DNA from: Ustilaginoidea virens | Taxonomy: Eukaryota > Ascomycota > Sordariomycetes > Hypocreales > Clavicipitaceae | NCBI RefSeq assembly: GCF_000687475.1 | Contig: NC_057316.1 | Span: 1,116,001-1,180,000, forward strand | Length of the DNA stretch: 64,000 nt | Direction of reading: 5' to 3' | Part shown: one piece after another, positions 48,681 through 59,723 of the stretch | How the letters are laid out: each line of letters begins with the position of its first letter | Position numbering within the stretch: position 1 is the first letter of the stretch | The notes under the pieces: generated by a model | Told to the model about the DNA's origin: nothing | Database searches by the model: none | Seen by the model: the letters and a program-made list of their open reading frames with translations, nothing else | Position numbers and translations under genes: made by a program

Positions 48681-49964
48681 TTACAGTTGGTTGGCGCAGT
48701 TGAAGTCTTTAAGAGCCTCGGAAACACGGGCAGACATGGTTTTCTCACCCTCTCGAACCCAAACACGTGGCTGGAGTTGACATCGTCAGTAACTATTCTT
48801 CAGCTAACTCTTCGTAAGTATTTAGTGCGGAGGGTCAACCTCACATCAAAGAATTTCTTGTTGGGTTTGTCCTCGCCGTCAGGGTTGCCAACGGCGGTAA
48901 GAAGGTAGTCCTTTTTGTTCAACATGTAATCGCGGATGCCGGACATGTAGGCAAATTGCATGTCGGTGTCCATGTTGACCTTGACAACCCCGTGGCTAAT
49001 GGCATCGAGGTATTCTGTCTTGCTGGAACCGGAGCCACCATGGAAAACAAAAAAGACGGGCTTATCCTCCTTGACATTGATGGCGGCTTTTACGTGACTT
49101 TGATGCTTGCCGAGAAGCTCAGGATGGAGCTTGACATTGCCAGGTTTGTAAACGCCATGGACATTTCCGAATCCGGCAGCAATGGAAAAGTAAGGAGAGA
49201 TGGGTTCCAGGATGTTGTAGATGTTGAGGATATCTTCCGGCTGGGTGTACAAAGAGGCATTGTCGACGTCTTCATTGTTGACGCCATCTTCTTCACCTCC
49301 AGTAATACCTATTTCCATCTCGAGCCACTGCTTCATGGGGGCGGCTCGCTTCAGGTACTTTGCGGTAGTCTCGACATTCCAGTCAACGGGCTCTTCAGAG
49401 AGATCAATCATATGTGAGCTGAAAAGCGGCTCGCCATGAGTCTTGAAATAAGCTTCGTCGGCATCGAGCATGCCGTCGAGCCATGGCAGGAGCTTCTTGG
49501 CACAGTGGTCTGTATGGAGAATGACCGGAATACCGTAAGACGGTGCAATGGAGCGGATATACGTGGCCCCAGCAACAGCGCCAGCAATTGAGGCAGCCTG
49601 TTCAGTGTTGCTTAGGCCCTATATTTTTTGGCATTAGAAAAAGACGCCGTCTCGTTGATCCCGTATCGCTTTTGCGTACCTTGCCGGCGAAGTAGGCAGC
49701 ACCACCTTGTGACATCTGCAGAATGATGGGAGACTTGGCATCGCGAGCTGCCTCGAGGGACGCGACGACGGTCGAGGAAGACGTGACATTCTATTATGAA
49801 ACCGCGTTTAGCAGTAGGAACAGATGAAGTTCCCAAGTTTCGCATGACAGACGCACAATGGCAGGAACGGCGAATTGTTTCTCGCGGGCGTACGCGAAAA
49901 GCTTCAGGACATCATCTCCGACAATGACGCCAGACTTTCGGCTAAGCACATCAGTAACACCCAT
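48681..49964 (-). CDS. fba1: Fructose-bisphosphate aldolase, class II
   Basis: The zinc-dependent aldolase of glycolysis and gluconeogenesis, splitting fructose 1,6-bisphosphate into glyceraldehyde 3-phosphate and dihydroxyacetone phosphate in the cytosol. Four exons read from the minus strand: 49964-49857, 49790-49680, 49618-48845, 48770-48681, with introns of 66, 61 and 74 bp, giving 360 residues, the standard length. The start MGVTDVLSRKSGVIVGDDVL is typical. The class II signatures are present: PVILHTDHC with metal-binding histidine and active-site aspartate, and LEMEIGITGGEE. The phosphate-binding loops FHGGSGS and KVNMDTDMQFAY follow. The C-terminal exon gives RVWVREGEKTM and ends CANQL. 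The frame runs on past the 48845 splice site into intron sequence, so a naive ORF has the wrong C-terminus. Identity is certain. The sequence is closest in feel to Onygenales/Eurotiales aldolases. Confidence 0.97.
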
Positions 49965-50935
49965 CTTGGTAGATATTTGAGGTCGAGTGCTCCAAGCTTT
50001 GAAGGCACGTCTGCACCGGGAGGTGTGAGTATGTACCGCAAGAATATAGATGCTGACAAGATAATGAAGCGGAGAAGAAACTCACGAGTTCTAATTGAAT
50101 ATGTCCTTTTAGATAGCACGAGCTTCTTTAGCATATGATTTGATTACTTTACGAGTCAAAAGTTTGTGATATAAATCGGATCAGAGGGGTAATTCGGGCA
50201 ATCTCCAAGCAGCGGGGTTTTCTGGTAATCTGGAGGGGCTTTTTGTGGGTCCCTGGTTAGCCGTCAATGCTATATCGAGTACCTAATACTCCGTAAGCAG
50301 GCTCTCCGTAGAGATTTCCCGCGTTGGAGTATAACCAGGAGCCAACTACCGTAATAACTGGGCAATGAAGGGCCGGAAAGTTGAGCAATATTTCATCGTT
50401 CCATTCGTTTGCATTCAGTGCACCCATGCGTATCATAATTCGTCTCTAAAAAACAAGGGCCGTGTGTATGTTTGGTGGGACCATTGATCAGAGATCTCTC
50501 GACTCTCAGCACTTACCACTTACCCGCTGGGCCGACTAATAAGTGTTTCACTTTATACAGACTTTAGATGGCAACACAAACTTAATGTTCTGCGAGGTTG
50601 ATGGTTTTGGGCGGCAACATAGGGGATAATGCGTTATCTTGCCCCAAAAAGGTACATTTATTTGGAATTTCACTTGAAATGCTTGGAAAGAAAGACATTC
50701 ACAATGCCTTGCCATAGATCCTAGCTGTGTAATAAACTGTCCATTGTTACTGCTCTCCGAGGTCAGTACCTTGATGCTGTTTCACTCCCATCTCCTGTGT
50801 TTTCAACAGTATTTTCAATGCGTAGCAATTACAACTGTACATTAGTTTGTTAAAGAATTCATTGTTATTTTAATTTGACACAGTCAAGTCGTGAAACGTG
50901 AACCGTTCATATGTATGCCTGCGGTGAGCGTCCGC
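49965..50935. other. Intergenic region upstream of the aldolase gene
   Basis: 971 bp between the aldolase start and the OLA1 stop, both on the minus strand. It must hold the aldolase promoter and leader and the OLA1 3' region. Frames at 49875-50138 are short and not credible. No terminator or binding site can be named with confidence. Confidence 0.55.
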
Positions 50936-52492
50936 CTAACCCTTAGCCGCACCTGCCTTGATAAGCAATATGTCACCGTCCTCCACAACATAATCTTTGC
51001 CTTTGGTCATCATCTTCCCCTTGGCCTTCACTTCGGACTCGTCGCCAAGTTCCTTCAGAACCTCGAAATTGTATACAATGGCCTGAATAAATGTCTTTTC
51101 GAAATCCGTGTGGATCACGCCAGCAGCCTGGGGAGCCTTTGTGCCGTTACGAATCGTCCATTGACGGACTTCATCAGCACCTGATGTGAAGAAACTGCCC
51201 AATTGCAAGGTCTTCCGCATCTGTGTCACAAGCTTGGGCAAGACGGATTCAGCGCCGACCGCTTTTTGCTCCTCCTTCGCGGCCTCCTCCGTCTCAAACC
51301 GCGTCAGACGTTCTTCGTACGAAACAGAGATCGGAATAATTGGGTCACCAGTGGCGTGCTCCTTAACCCATTCAACGATCTTGGGTAGATGTTTGTTTTT
51401 TTTACGCACGTAATCCTTTTCGGATAAGTTTACAAGGTATACAACCGGCTTAGCCGTTAAGAGGAAGAGAGGGTTGATAACCTCAACCTGGATAAGGTGT
51501 TAGCTTTACTGGTTCGAGCTTGACAAGTCTTCATGATGGTGTGCAAAAAAAAAGGGGTGAAGGCTTCTATCAGAATATAGTCTATCACATAATGCACTCT
51601 AAGCGTTGTTTTGGTGAGGCATTCGACGAGCTGGGATTAGATTCAGGCCAAAAAGCCTTTTGTCATCACAAGAAGTGTATCGCACAACAGGTGAGGGGAA
51701 AAAAAAAAAGTGAAGCTGCTTACCTCCTTAGGATTCCAGTCGCCCTTGCGGACGTCTTTGCCATCCTGTAGCCACGCCAGGATTTTCTCAATTATATCTT
51801 GTTCCGCTTTAGCCTTTTTGAGTTCTAAACTTTGACCACCCATGCGAGTCTTCTTCTTCTGGTTTTCAAGAGCCTTCTCGACGAACTCAATGTCCTTTAG
51901 TCTCAACTCTTCCGAAATGATGTCCAAATCCCGGGTGGGATTCACATCGCCCTCAATGTGGATGATTTCGGCATCATCAAAGCATCGAACGACTTGGAAG
52001 ATAGCATCTACTGCGCGAATATGCGACAAGAAAGCGTTTCCAAGACCAGCTCCGGTGGAGGAACCTCGTGTCAAACCAGCAATGTCATAGACCGTCAAGT
52101 TGGCAGGGACTCGAGATTTTGGCTTATATTTCTCGCAAAGCCAGTCAAATCTAGCATCAGGTACAATGACACGAGCCTCTTCGGGATCAATGGTGGCATA
52201 GGGGAAGTTCTTGCAAGCTGTCAGCACCCCGAATCTAGGGCGAAGAACGAGGGGGCCTCATACAGCTGGGTTGCCAAGATCACATTTTGTAATTGCCTGA
52301 AATAAGGTGGATTTGCCAACATTGGCGAGGCCAACCTGCAATTCGGCAGTTAGCATTACTGTTTTGTCCCATGGCAAGTAAAACAATTTTAAAAAGAAAG
52401 AACGAACCAGCACATACAATACCACTTTTCAGATTATTGCCAGGTCGGCCCAGGGGAATCTTTTCCTCCACAGCCGCCTTCTTAGGAGGCAT
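50936..52492 (-). CDS. ola1: Obg-like ATPase 1 (OLA1/YchF family)
   Basis: A cytosolic P-loop ATPase that associates with ribosomes and regulates translation and stress responses. Four exons from the minus strand: 52492-52418, 52335-52264, 52209-51724, 51487-50936, with introns of 82, 54 and 236 bp, giving 394 residues, the same length as yeast Ola1. The short second exon encodes the P-loop GLANVGKST (residues 27-35). NFPYATIDP follows at 50-58, then DIAGL. NLSE replaces the usual NKxD and marks the ATP rather than GTP preference of this family. The coiled-coil ALENQKKKTRMGGQSLELKK lies in the middle, and the C-terminal TGS domain (FEKTFIQAIVYN ... YVVEDGDILLIKAGAAKG) is complete. The third intron is three to four times longer than any other in the window. 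Downstream of the divergent PPPDE gene promoter. Confidence 0.96.
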
Positions 52493-53321
52493 CTTTCTGG
52501 ATCTGGCGTAATACCGGGTGTGTAAAATGAGGGGAACGCGTCGGGCGGGTGGAGATTGTCCAAAGGCTGCAGACCTGGCTGGGCCAGAGAGAAAATGTGG
52601 TATCAAAGAAGAGAAGGAGTAAGAAGAAACAGTAAAGAACGTCGTCGTGAACGACGTGGCTGAAAAACAGCCAATATCAATTGTTGTTGGCAAAAAAAAA
52701 GATTTTAGAGGAGTTTCGCTCATAAAAGACAGGCGGTGCCCGTCATTAGGGATTGGGTTTATGACAAAGGAGAAAAGGAGTGCGCAAGAAGAATTTTTGT
52801 ACTACTTTCCTTCCCCCCACCACACCTCGTGCGTGGGTTGTGACCCAGCAATGACCGGAGGAGGTTTTTCCGCCCTCCTGCTTTCAGCTGAACCAGTCGA
52901 GGTGTCTGGTAATTGAGGAGGGTAGCTCCGAGTAACACACCTCCAACATCGATCTATTAACTGGCGTGGTTAGCAGCGTATTGGGTGCAGGACGCTGGAG
53001 GTGCGGCTTGTTCTTTCTCCGGAGTGGCTGTTCACACTGTCTATTTATTCATCGCTTGTTCAAACGGTGGGAGCTATTCACGACTAAGATAGCTGATTTG
53101 AACAACTTCAGGACCGTTTCGCGACTGTCTGCCTTGGGTCTTTACTCTCATTTATGTTCATCGTCTTCATATTCTTTCGTAGTGCTTGCGCCAACTATCT
53201 CCTGTTTAAATGACATAGCATCTCGTTGTCTCTACGTGGAACACTCCTTCGCCACTTTTGACGTGCACCAAACCCGCTTAGACATCTTGACCTGCGAGGT
53301 TTGTTGTCTTTCATTTTCAGA
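52493..53321. promoter_or_regulatory. Divergent promoter region between OLA1 (-) and the PPPDE peptidase gene (+)
   Basis: 829 bp separating the two start codons. Plus-strand frames (52647-52916, 52966-53499) and the minus frame extending OLA1 upstream are not supported as coding. TTTTCAG directly before ATG 53322 may be an acceptor of a leader intron. No binding site can be named from sequence. Confidence 0.5.
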
Positions 53322-54145
53322 ATGTCAACACCTCGACAAAGTACGAGTCAGCCTACGAGGGGGCATAGAAGCACTCTATCTTTACAAAAGACGGAGGTCA
53401 AAATTCGTATTTACGATTTGCTCCCAGTTCGTCATCCATTCCCATTTAAGGCGAAGTCATGGTGTACAAATCAATCAGACAATTGCTGACTGGGCCTAAT
53501 CATTGGCAGCCGGGCAGGCTTTCGTCCATTCTCTGGACAGTCGGTGCGTCACTGCTTCATTCTAGCGTCGTCATCAACGACAAAGAGTACGCTTACGGAG
53601 GGCACAATAAACGCTGCGTGACTGGTGTTTACTGGACTAAACCGAAGACCGAACTCCCCGGGGGCACATTTCGATGTGAGATACTGCATGGTTTTACTCT
53701 TGCTACTCAGCCGGAGATTGATTCTCTGCTACGAACGGCTTCAGAAGAGTTTCTTGGCACATCGTACAATCTTTTAACAAGAAATTGCAACCACTTCACG
53801 TCACATCTCTGCCAGAAATTGACGGGAAATCCAGGGCCAAGTTGGCTTAATAGAGCTGCGACTATTGGTGTCGCCCTACCTTGTGTTGTACCCCGAGAAT
53901 GGATCGAACCACCAGAGTACGAAACTGCGGATGGAGAACTCTTGGACGAAGATGATGAGATTGCGCACGAATCGTCTCGTATGCTTGGTGAATCGAGGCC
54001 ACAGCTCTTAGCGGAAGCTGGAAGCAGTGGTGGCGAGTGGGATAGCGAGGAAGAGCGACGCAAAGGAGGGAACGGAAAGGGTAAACGGGTTATGCAGGAC
54101 ACATCTGGGCGAAATCTTCCAGCAGCAGAACAGGCTCCGCAATAG
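53322..54145 (+). CDS. PPPDE-family putative peptidase (DeSI-type deubiquitinase/deSUMOylase)
   Basis: A member of the PPPDE (DUF862) papain-fold peptidases, which include the desumoylating isopeptidases DeSI-1 and DeSI-2. Two exons: 53322-53426 and 53510-54145, intron 83 bp with branch-like TGCTGAC, total 246 residues. The domain spans about 26-180. The catalytic histidine is expected at H52 (LLHSSVVI), followed by YAYGGH, and the catalytic cysteine at C128 in TRNCNHFT. The C-terminal 60 residues are acidic and low in complexity (DEDDEIAHESSR, EWDSEEERRKGGNGKGKR) and probably disordered. The start MSTPRQSTSQPTRGH precedes KIRIYDLLP, the first domain strand. The frame open further upstream of 53510 is intronic. 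Substrate unknown. It converges with the uS11m gene, with 270 bp between the stops. Confidence 0.9.
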
Positions 54146-54415
54146 TGTAGTTGGGATGCACGAATGGCTGGTTAGGTATTTGTTTCCATCCGTTGAATTG
54201 GCATGGCGTTCCGGATATAGTTCGATACCATTGATCCCCATCTCGTTAGATGTAGCTAAGCTGCATTGCGGTTCCTACTCATCGTCCCAGGTGCTAGATA
54301 CTGGTTCTATGAAGAGCTCTATGAAGGATAACTCATACAGCGGTAAAGTACAAATTGCGTTTCGAGTTTGACTATATGCTCCCCATGATCCAAACCAAAG
54401 TTTACCTTTGTTGCT

Positions 54416-55141
54416 TTACAGTCGTCTCGGTTTTTCGCTCCTTGTGCCACCAAACTTGATACGGGTCGAATCCGCGACACGGACAATTTTGTCTCGGAAA
54501 ATTTTGCCTTCGGGACTCATCAACACCTTAACAGCAGCCTCTCGGCCCGGCCCGAATCCTCGTAAAACTAATTCCAGTCTGTTAATCTCCCTTGGCCAGT
54601 TAGTATGGATGAGACGCTCGAGGACATATTTCGTTAACGAATACGCCGAGTCGAAAGTTCCGCGACGAGCTTTGCGATAGCCAATGTTACCACAAGACAT
54701 GGAGATAATGGGCTCTCGATTCGGTTTTGTGCAAGTGATGTGCGTGTTGTGCTTATGCGAGTAGACGTGGAAGTGGTATGGTTCCTTATCATCCTCTCTG
54801 CGTGTTGGTTCGAAGGACTTCCCGGTAAGCGCGCTTGTGTCGATATTGGCTTTCATATCTAATGCCTGAGAAACCATGCTTTGTGTTAAGTCGTCCATGT
54901 TGGTAGACTGCTGCGTCGCCCGATTTCGTGACGGCGAAGAGTTACTCAGATAAGTGTCCAAGAAGAACTCAGTCTTGGGTCGAGCCTGCACCCTCCTGGA
55001 ATTGTCGATTTTCGAATCATTTGACTTTGCCGACGATTGGGAAAGGAATCGTACAGTCTGCGAAGGGAGGTTTGATAGAGAAGATTGTGCAAGTCGAAGA
55101 AAGGGTAGGGTCGTTACACATCTTGACAGTGATCGGCTCAT
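54416..55141 (-). CDS. MRPS18: Mitochondrial small ribosomal subunit protein uS11m
   Basis: The mitochondrial homologue of bacterial S11, placed in the platform of the small mitoribosomal subunit near the mRNA exit. A single exon of 241 residues if started at ATG 55141. The first 40 residues (MSRSLSRCVTTLPFLRLAQS) are basic and hydroxylated, as in a mitochondrial presequence. The S11 domain occupies about 120-241, with YSHKHNTHITCT, SCGNIGYRKARRGT, the LRGFGPGREAA signature, and the end STRIKFGGTRSEKPRRL typical of S11. Another in-frame ATG lies at 55234, adding 31 residues that look less like a presequence, so the downstream start is preferred. It is divergently transcribed with TIM44 from a region of 263 bp. 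Yeast symbol MRPS18 is given for the orthologue. Confidence 0.92.
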   Translation of the reverse strand: MSRSLSRCVTTLPFLRLAQSSLSNLPSQTVRFLSQSSAKSNDSKIDNSRRVQARPKTEFFLDTYLSNSSPSRNRATQQSTNMDDLTQSMVSQALDMKANIDTSALTGKSFEPTRREDDKEPYHFHVYSHKHNTHITCTKPNREPIISMSCGNIGYRKARRGTFDSAYSLTKYVLERLIHTNWPREINRLELVLRGFGPGREAAVKVLMSPEGKIFRDKIVRVADSTRIKFGGTRSEKPRRL

Positions 55142-55404
55142 CTTGTAAGCAAAAAGTTGAGAACTTCGTGATTTGCAGCTTTCACTAGATTTCGGTATCG
55201 GCAAACGATGATGGGACATATGAATGGAGTACATCCCAGACAGAACTGATAGGCAAAAAAGACAACCGGGGTTTTCCCGACATTACATACAGCCGACATC
55301 GCCAGACCAAAATTTCTATTTCGTCCTGTCGCAGCTCCGTCTCTATTGACCCTGTCCACAAGAAAGACACATTTAGTTGTCCTTCTTCACAAATCTTGCA
55401 CAGC
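55142..55404. promoter_or_regulatory. Divergent promoter shared by uS11m (-) and TIM44 (+)
   Basis: 263 bp between the two start codons (170 bp if uS11m starts at 55234). Both products are nuclear-encoded mitochondrial proteins, which suggests co-regulation by inference. No specific factor site is called. Confidence 0.6.
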
Positions 55405-57066
55405 ATGATCCCCTTTGTTCGCAGCGCCGTACCTCCCGAAAATGCGTTTTTTAGAGCATCTAACCGCATTTTCCACTCTCACGGCAGATCTCCAGCGTAT
55501 AGGAGGTTAGCCTCCCATCCCACCTCGACTTCCCTACTTCCTGTTTCGAGACAGACTTGCGCCGCTGTTTTTAATACTTCCCTTCTTCGATTGCAATCCT
55601 TACCTTTCGAAGTGCGACTGACCTCGAACTATATTGGACAAAACCGCCAGTTGCACTTGAGCAGAGCTTTGTATTTTGAAGAAAAGACGAAAACAGAATT
55701 CGCCAAGTCCGAAACAAAACCCGACGAAGAACATTCCAAAAAATCAGAAGAAGGTGAAAGTGGCGAGAAGTCTAATGAAAAGGAACACAGTGAGAAGAAA
55801 GAGGAGATGCCTCCTCCCCCTCCTCACGGCGATAAGACGCCTTGGCAGGTGTTTATGGAAACCATGAACACTGAATTTCAGGCTTCTAAGGAATGGAATG
55901 AGTCAACCAAACAGATTGGTGCCGCAGCACACCAATTTTCCGAGAGTGAATCGGTACGCCGTGCCCGAGAGGCCTATGAGAAGTCGACCGGGGCCATTTC
56001 ATCCACCACTTCAAAGGCAGTCAAAACTACTGCTGGGGCCATTGGAAAAGGGGCAGCCTGGACTTGGGAAACGCCAGTAATGAAAGGGGTCCGCAAGGCG
56101 GCTAATGTCACCGGAGATGCCATGGACAAGGCCACGAAGCCCATCCGCGACACTGAAGCGTACCGAAATGTCAAGAACGTCATTGATGATGGCAGTTCGT
56201 CGCGATATGGCGGATGGGTAGAAAAGGAGGAGCGCCGCAGGAAGAGAGCAATGATGGAACAGCAAAATCTTGATCGCGGTCAAGTACTAGAAGAGGACCC
56301 GAAGTAAGCCCCACCTCCCCCAAGATGTCTGTGTTTCGGGGTTTGATTCGAATTTAAGTTTCGAGTCTCACAGATCTAACATGATGTCAGTGCTGGAACA
56401 AATGTCACTCTTCACAAAGATGCCGCTTGGAAGGAGGCATGGAGAGGTTTCCGAGACACCAATAAGTTCGTTCAGGGGCTCTTCACTATGAAGGGGCGAT
56501 ATGAGGAGTCGGAGAATCCTTTAATTTCGACAGCTCGCAGTATCACTGACCGAATCGGAGGCTTCTTTGCTGAGAACGAAACTGCGATGGTTATCAAGAA
56601 ATTCCGATCCATGGATCCCAACTTTCAGGTGGAGCCATTTTTGCAGGAACTACGGGAGTACATATTACCAGAAGTTCTCGATGCCTACGTGAAGGGTGAT
56701 GCTGAAACGTTGAAGCTGTGGCTGTCTGCGGCTCAATTCTCCGTTTATGAAGCCTTGACGAAGCAATATCTCCAGGCTGGTATGAAGTCCGATGGTCGTA
56801 TTTTGGACATTCGCAATGTCGATATTCTCCGAGCCAGAATTCTGGATCCGGGTGAGGTCCCAGTTTTCATCATAACTTGCCGGACTCAAGAGGTTCACGT
56901 TTATCGTAACGCCAAATCGAATGAGCTTGCAGCGGGAATGGAGGACAAGGTGCAACTGGTCACATATGCTATCGGCATTACTCGAATGGCAGAAGATGTT
57001 AATAATCCCGAAACTCGAGGTTGGCGCCTGATTGAAATGCAAAAGAGCGGTAGGGAGTGGCATTAA
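55405..57066 (+). CDS. tim44: Mitochondrial import inner membrane translocase subunit TIM44
   Basis: Tim44 is the matrix-side scaffold of the TIM23 import motor; it tethers mtHsp70 and its co-chaperones to the channel exit. Two exons: 55405-56303 and 56391-57066, intron 87 bp with branch ATCTAAC, total 524 residues. ATG 55405 opens a long presequence rich in R, S and H, without acidic residues for the first 60 positions except one. A charged E/K stretch (EEGESGEKSNEKEHSEKKEE) at about 110-140 and a proline run PPPPP follow. The helical N-domain with repeated TTSKAVKTTAGAIGKG is next. The C-terminal Tim44 domain (about 330-524) includes AMVIKKFRSMDPNFQVEPFL and MKSDGRILDIRNVDILRARI, and ends WRLIEMQKSGREWH. 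The C-terminal domain binds cardiolipin-containing membrane in yeast. Splicing joins codon AA|T (Asn). Confidence 0.95.
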
Positions 57067-58346
57067 ATCGTTGCAGATGAGGTGCGTCAATATTTCTTGT
57101 CTTACTTTGCCTTGGTTCACTGGGACGATTCATGTTCAATAAACCATGTACATTATGTATAACGCGTGGGATATCATCAGTCTTGTAAGATATTGAAAAC
57201 GGAATATGACCATTACTGTGGACAAGCACCGGGGGTCGGTATATACCAGCAGAGAAAGGTGGAGGCCAAGGTGCACCACGGGCAATAACAACCGCTTGGA
57301 CTTGTTGTTAATCTCATGGCAAGACTTGTTTCCTTGTATGATTAAGCGTTCAGCTTCCATGTGCATGGAACGACCAGAGCTAGTACCCGCTGCGGAACAG
57401 CATTGTTCAACAGTTATCTGTACGACACTGATAATTTGCGCTTTGCGTCATATCTAAAGACCTCGATGGTTCTGTCCTCTCATCGTTTCAGCGTCTTCGG
57501 CCCCAGAGACCGTTTCCTACATATCATCGAAGTGACCAACTTCAACGAGTTCCCGGCTCATCAGTTGCCGCTTGGTTTCACGAAGGCTCCCTTCAAACCA
57601 TGGTGGACTTCGCCCAGCGCCTATTCGGAACATTTTACTGTAATGGCCGCTGTGAACAAGAAAGTGTGGCTAATAAAAGTTTCTATATAAACTAGGTGTT
57701 CAAAAGTATTGCAACAACCCCCACATCAACGCCATCACCACATTATCGCGTAACAATTCAAATAGCCACAATTTATGTAGTAATGTATTAATTCTAATAA
57801 ATTAAAATATAGTCAATAGCTCTGCTTTTCGCAATCAATATTTGCTATGGCTAATGCTTAAGAAATTTAGTATAATTTCAACAATTATAATCCGACCTAA
57901 TACTGCTCTAGCAGTATCCCGCCTATTAAAGTATTTATATAACCCTTCCCCTTACTATTACCTACTAGAGGACGTAAAAAGGCGCTAAAATAAGATAGTT
58001 AAAAAGGCAGTAAAAAGGCGGTAAAATAAGGCAGCAGCTAAGTCGGACTAATATTTACCCGCCGGGTTACTCCGCTTTCCCTGTGCTTTTGATACTGAAG
58101 AACTCGGAGGCACCCTGGTATTATGTCAAGACAGTTTCAGTCGAAGTGTATAAGATCACGACCCTTATCATTTATTTAAATGCGAAGTCGCACGGACTAT
58201 TTTCAGAGGAGATTTGACAAATACAAAGTCCATCCGGACAGAGTAGTCATCTTTTAAATGTCACGCAGACTCCAGAGACGATGGATATCCAGATAATCGC
58301 TACCGACTGATTGCCATCTTTCCCTCGTATCCCTCGAAAATTTGAC
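57067..58346. other. Intergenic region with an AT-rich patch; possible gene remnant
   Basis: 57361-57690 (+) is open for 110 codons with normal composition (for example FSVFGPRDRFLHIIEVTNFN) but begins at GTG, has no recognisable domain and stops exactly where an AT-rich patch begins, so it could be a 3' remnant of a gene. 57690-58060 is AT-rich with few CpA, like the repeat blocks, and may be a small RIP-affected relic; it contains the words AAAAAGGCAGTAAAAAGGCG. 58080-58346 is the likely BCS1 promoter. Confidence 0.45.
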
Positions 58347-59723
58347 ATGGAGTCACCAAAGACTTCTGGCTCGCTTTCCAGCCTCGATGTGCTCTTTGAG
58401 AATCCATTATTTGCTGGAGGCATCGGCCTTGCCAGCTTAGGCGCAGCGGCTGCCTTCGCTCGCAAAGGCGCCATCATGACTCTTGGTACTATGCGTCGAC
58501 GGCTACTTGTTAATGTCGAAATAAGCAAGCAAGATGCAGCCTATCCTTGGGTTTTAGCTTGGTTGTCCCAACCTCGCGAAGCTCCTGGTTTTATTGCATC
58601 ACGATTGACAAGAATTCACAACCTATCGGTGACAACTACGTCAAACACCCGAAGCCATGGCGCGGGGGGCGCAATTGATGCCAACTTTTTTCTTCAGCCA
58701 GGATATGGACGGCATATTGTCAAATATGGAAACTCGTATATCGCTGTTAATAGGGAAAAGCATAGTACGGCGAACATGAACACGGGCGAACCGCACGAAG
58801 TAATTCAGCTCACAACCCTCTGGGCTCATCGACACGCATTCGAAGGTATATTCACGGCGGCACACAGGCTCGCTGCCAAAGCTAACGAGGGCAAGACTGT
58901 GGTGTACTGTGCTCGTGGGATGGAATGGGTTTCCCTGGGCGAGCCGAGAAAGAAAAGGCCGCTTGGCTCGGTGATACTGGACAAGGGAGTGAAAGAGAGC
59001 ATCGTGGCCGATGTGAAAGATTTCCTCTCGCGCCAGCAATGGTACGTGGATCGCGGAATTCCATACAGGCGTGGCTATCTTTTATATGGTGCACCGGGCA
59101 GTGGCAAGAGCTCCTTCATTTTAGCATTGGCAGGAGAGCTTGACTTTGGTGTCGCAATGGTGAACCTCAGTGAAACGGGAATGACCGATGATAAGCTGGC
59201 TTACCTGTTGACGAAGCTACCGAAGCAGTGTCTCCTACTTCTGGAAGATGCCGACGCTGCCTTTGTAAATCGCCGTCAGCGGGATGCCGATGGGTATAGT
59301 GGCGCAAGCGTCACCTTTTCCGGGTTACTAAATGCCCTGGACGGTGTTGCCGCGGGCGAAGAGCGTATTGCCTTCCTGACAACAAACCACATAGATCGCC
59401 TCGACCCGGCGCTGATCCGACCCGGTCGTGTGGATATGTTGTTGAGGATTGGGGAAGCTACCAGGTTCCAAGCCTCGCAGATGTGGGATCGATTCTATGG
59501 CGACAAAGATCGTGATGGCTCTGGAAGAGAGCGATTCCTGCTTCGCCTTGAAGACTTGGGGCTATTCGGATCATATCCCGACGGTTCTTCTTCGAAGAGA
59601 CACACCAGCACCGCGGCTATTCAGGGCTTATTCCTGTTCAACAAAAATGACATGCTGGGGGCAATCGAGATGGCCCCAGAACTCATACCTCGAAATTTTG
59701 AAACTAATGGTGAAAGCGGCTGA
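58347..59723 (+). CDS. bcs1: Mitochondrial chaperone BCS1 (AAA ATPase)
   Basis: Bcs1 is a heptameric inner-membrane AAA protein that carries the folded Rieske iron-sulfur protein across the membrane into respiratory complex III. A single exon of 458 residues. ATG 58347 is the first ATG of the frame. A transmembrane segment FAGGIGLASLGAAAAFA lies near residue 25, followed by the basic internal targeting region ARKGAIMTLGTMRRRLLVNV. The BCS1-specific domain spans about 60-215. The AAA domain has Walker A GAPGSGKSS at 248-256, Walker B LLLLEDADAAF, and the second region of homology with LTTNHIDRLDPALIRPGRVD. The C-terminal part (LFLFNKNDMLGAIEMAPELI) matches fungal Bcs1. Intact and intronless; divergence from the family is low. 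Confidence 0.95.
   Translation: MESPKTSGSLSSLDVLFENPLFAGGIGLASLGAAAAFARKGAIMTLGTMRRRLLVNVEISKQDAAYPWVLAWLSQPREAPGFIASRLTRIHNLSVTTTSNTRSHGAGGAIDANFFLQPGYGRHIVKYGNSYIAVNREKHSTANMNTGEPHEVIQLTTLWAHRHAFEGIFTAAHRLAAKANEGKTVVYCARGMEWVSLGEPRKKRPLGSVILDKGVKESIVADVKDFLSRQQWYVDRGIPYRRGYLLYGAPGSGKSSFILALAGELDFGVAMVNLSETGMTDDKLAYLLTKLPKQCLLLLEDADAAFVNRRQRDADGYSGASVTFSGLLNALDGVAAGEERIAFLTTNHIDRLDPALIRPGRVDMLLRIGEATRFQASQMWDRFYGDKDRDGSGRERFLLRLEDLGLFGSYPDGSSSKRHTSTAAIQGLFLFNKNDMLGAIEMAPELIPRNFETNGESG

Noticed and set aside
48956..49417. 153-codon plus frame
   Set aside because: Antisense shadow of the aldolase exon.
52280..52723. 147-codon minus frame at the OLA1 5' end
   Set aside because: It reads through the first OLA1 intron; the conserved P-loop needs the 52335-52264 exon spliced to 52492-52418.
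52966..53499. 177-codon plus frame upstream of the PPPDE gene
   Set aside because: It overlaps the true first exon in another frame, begins in promoter-like sequence, and has no domain.
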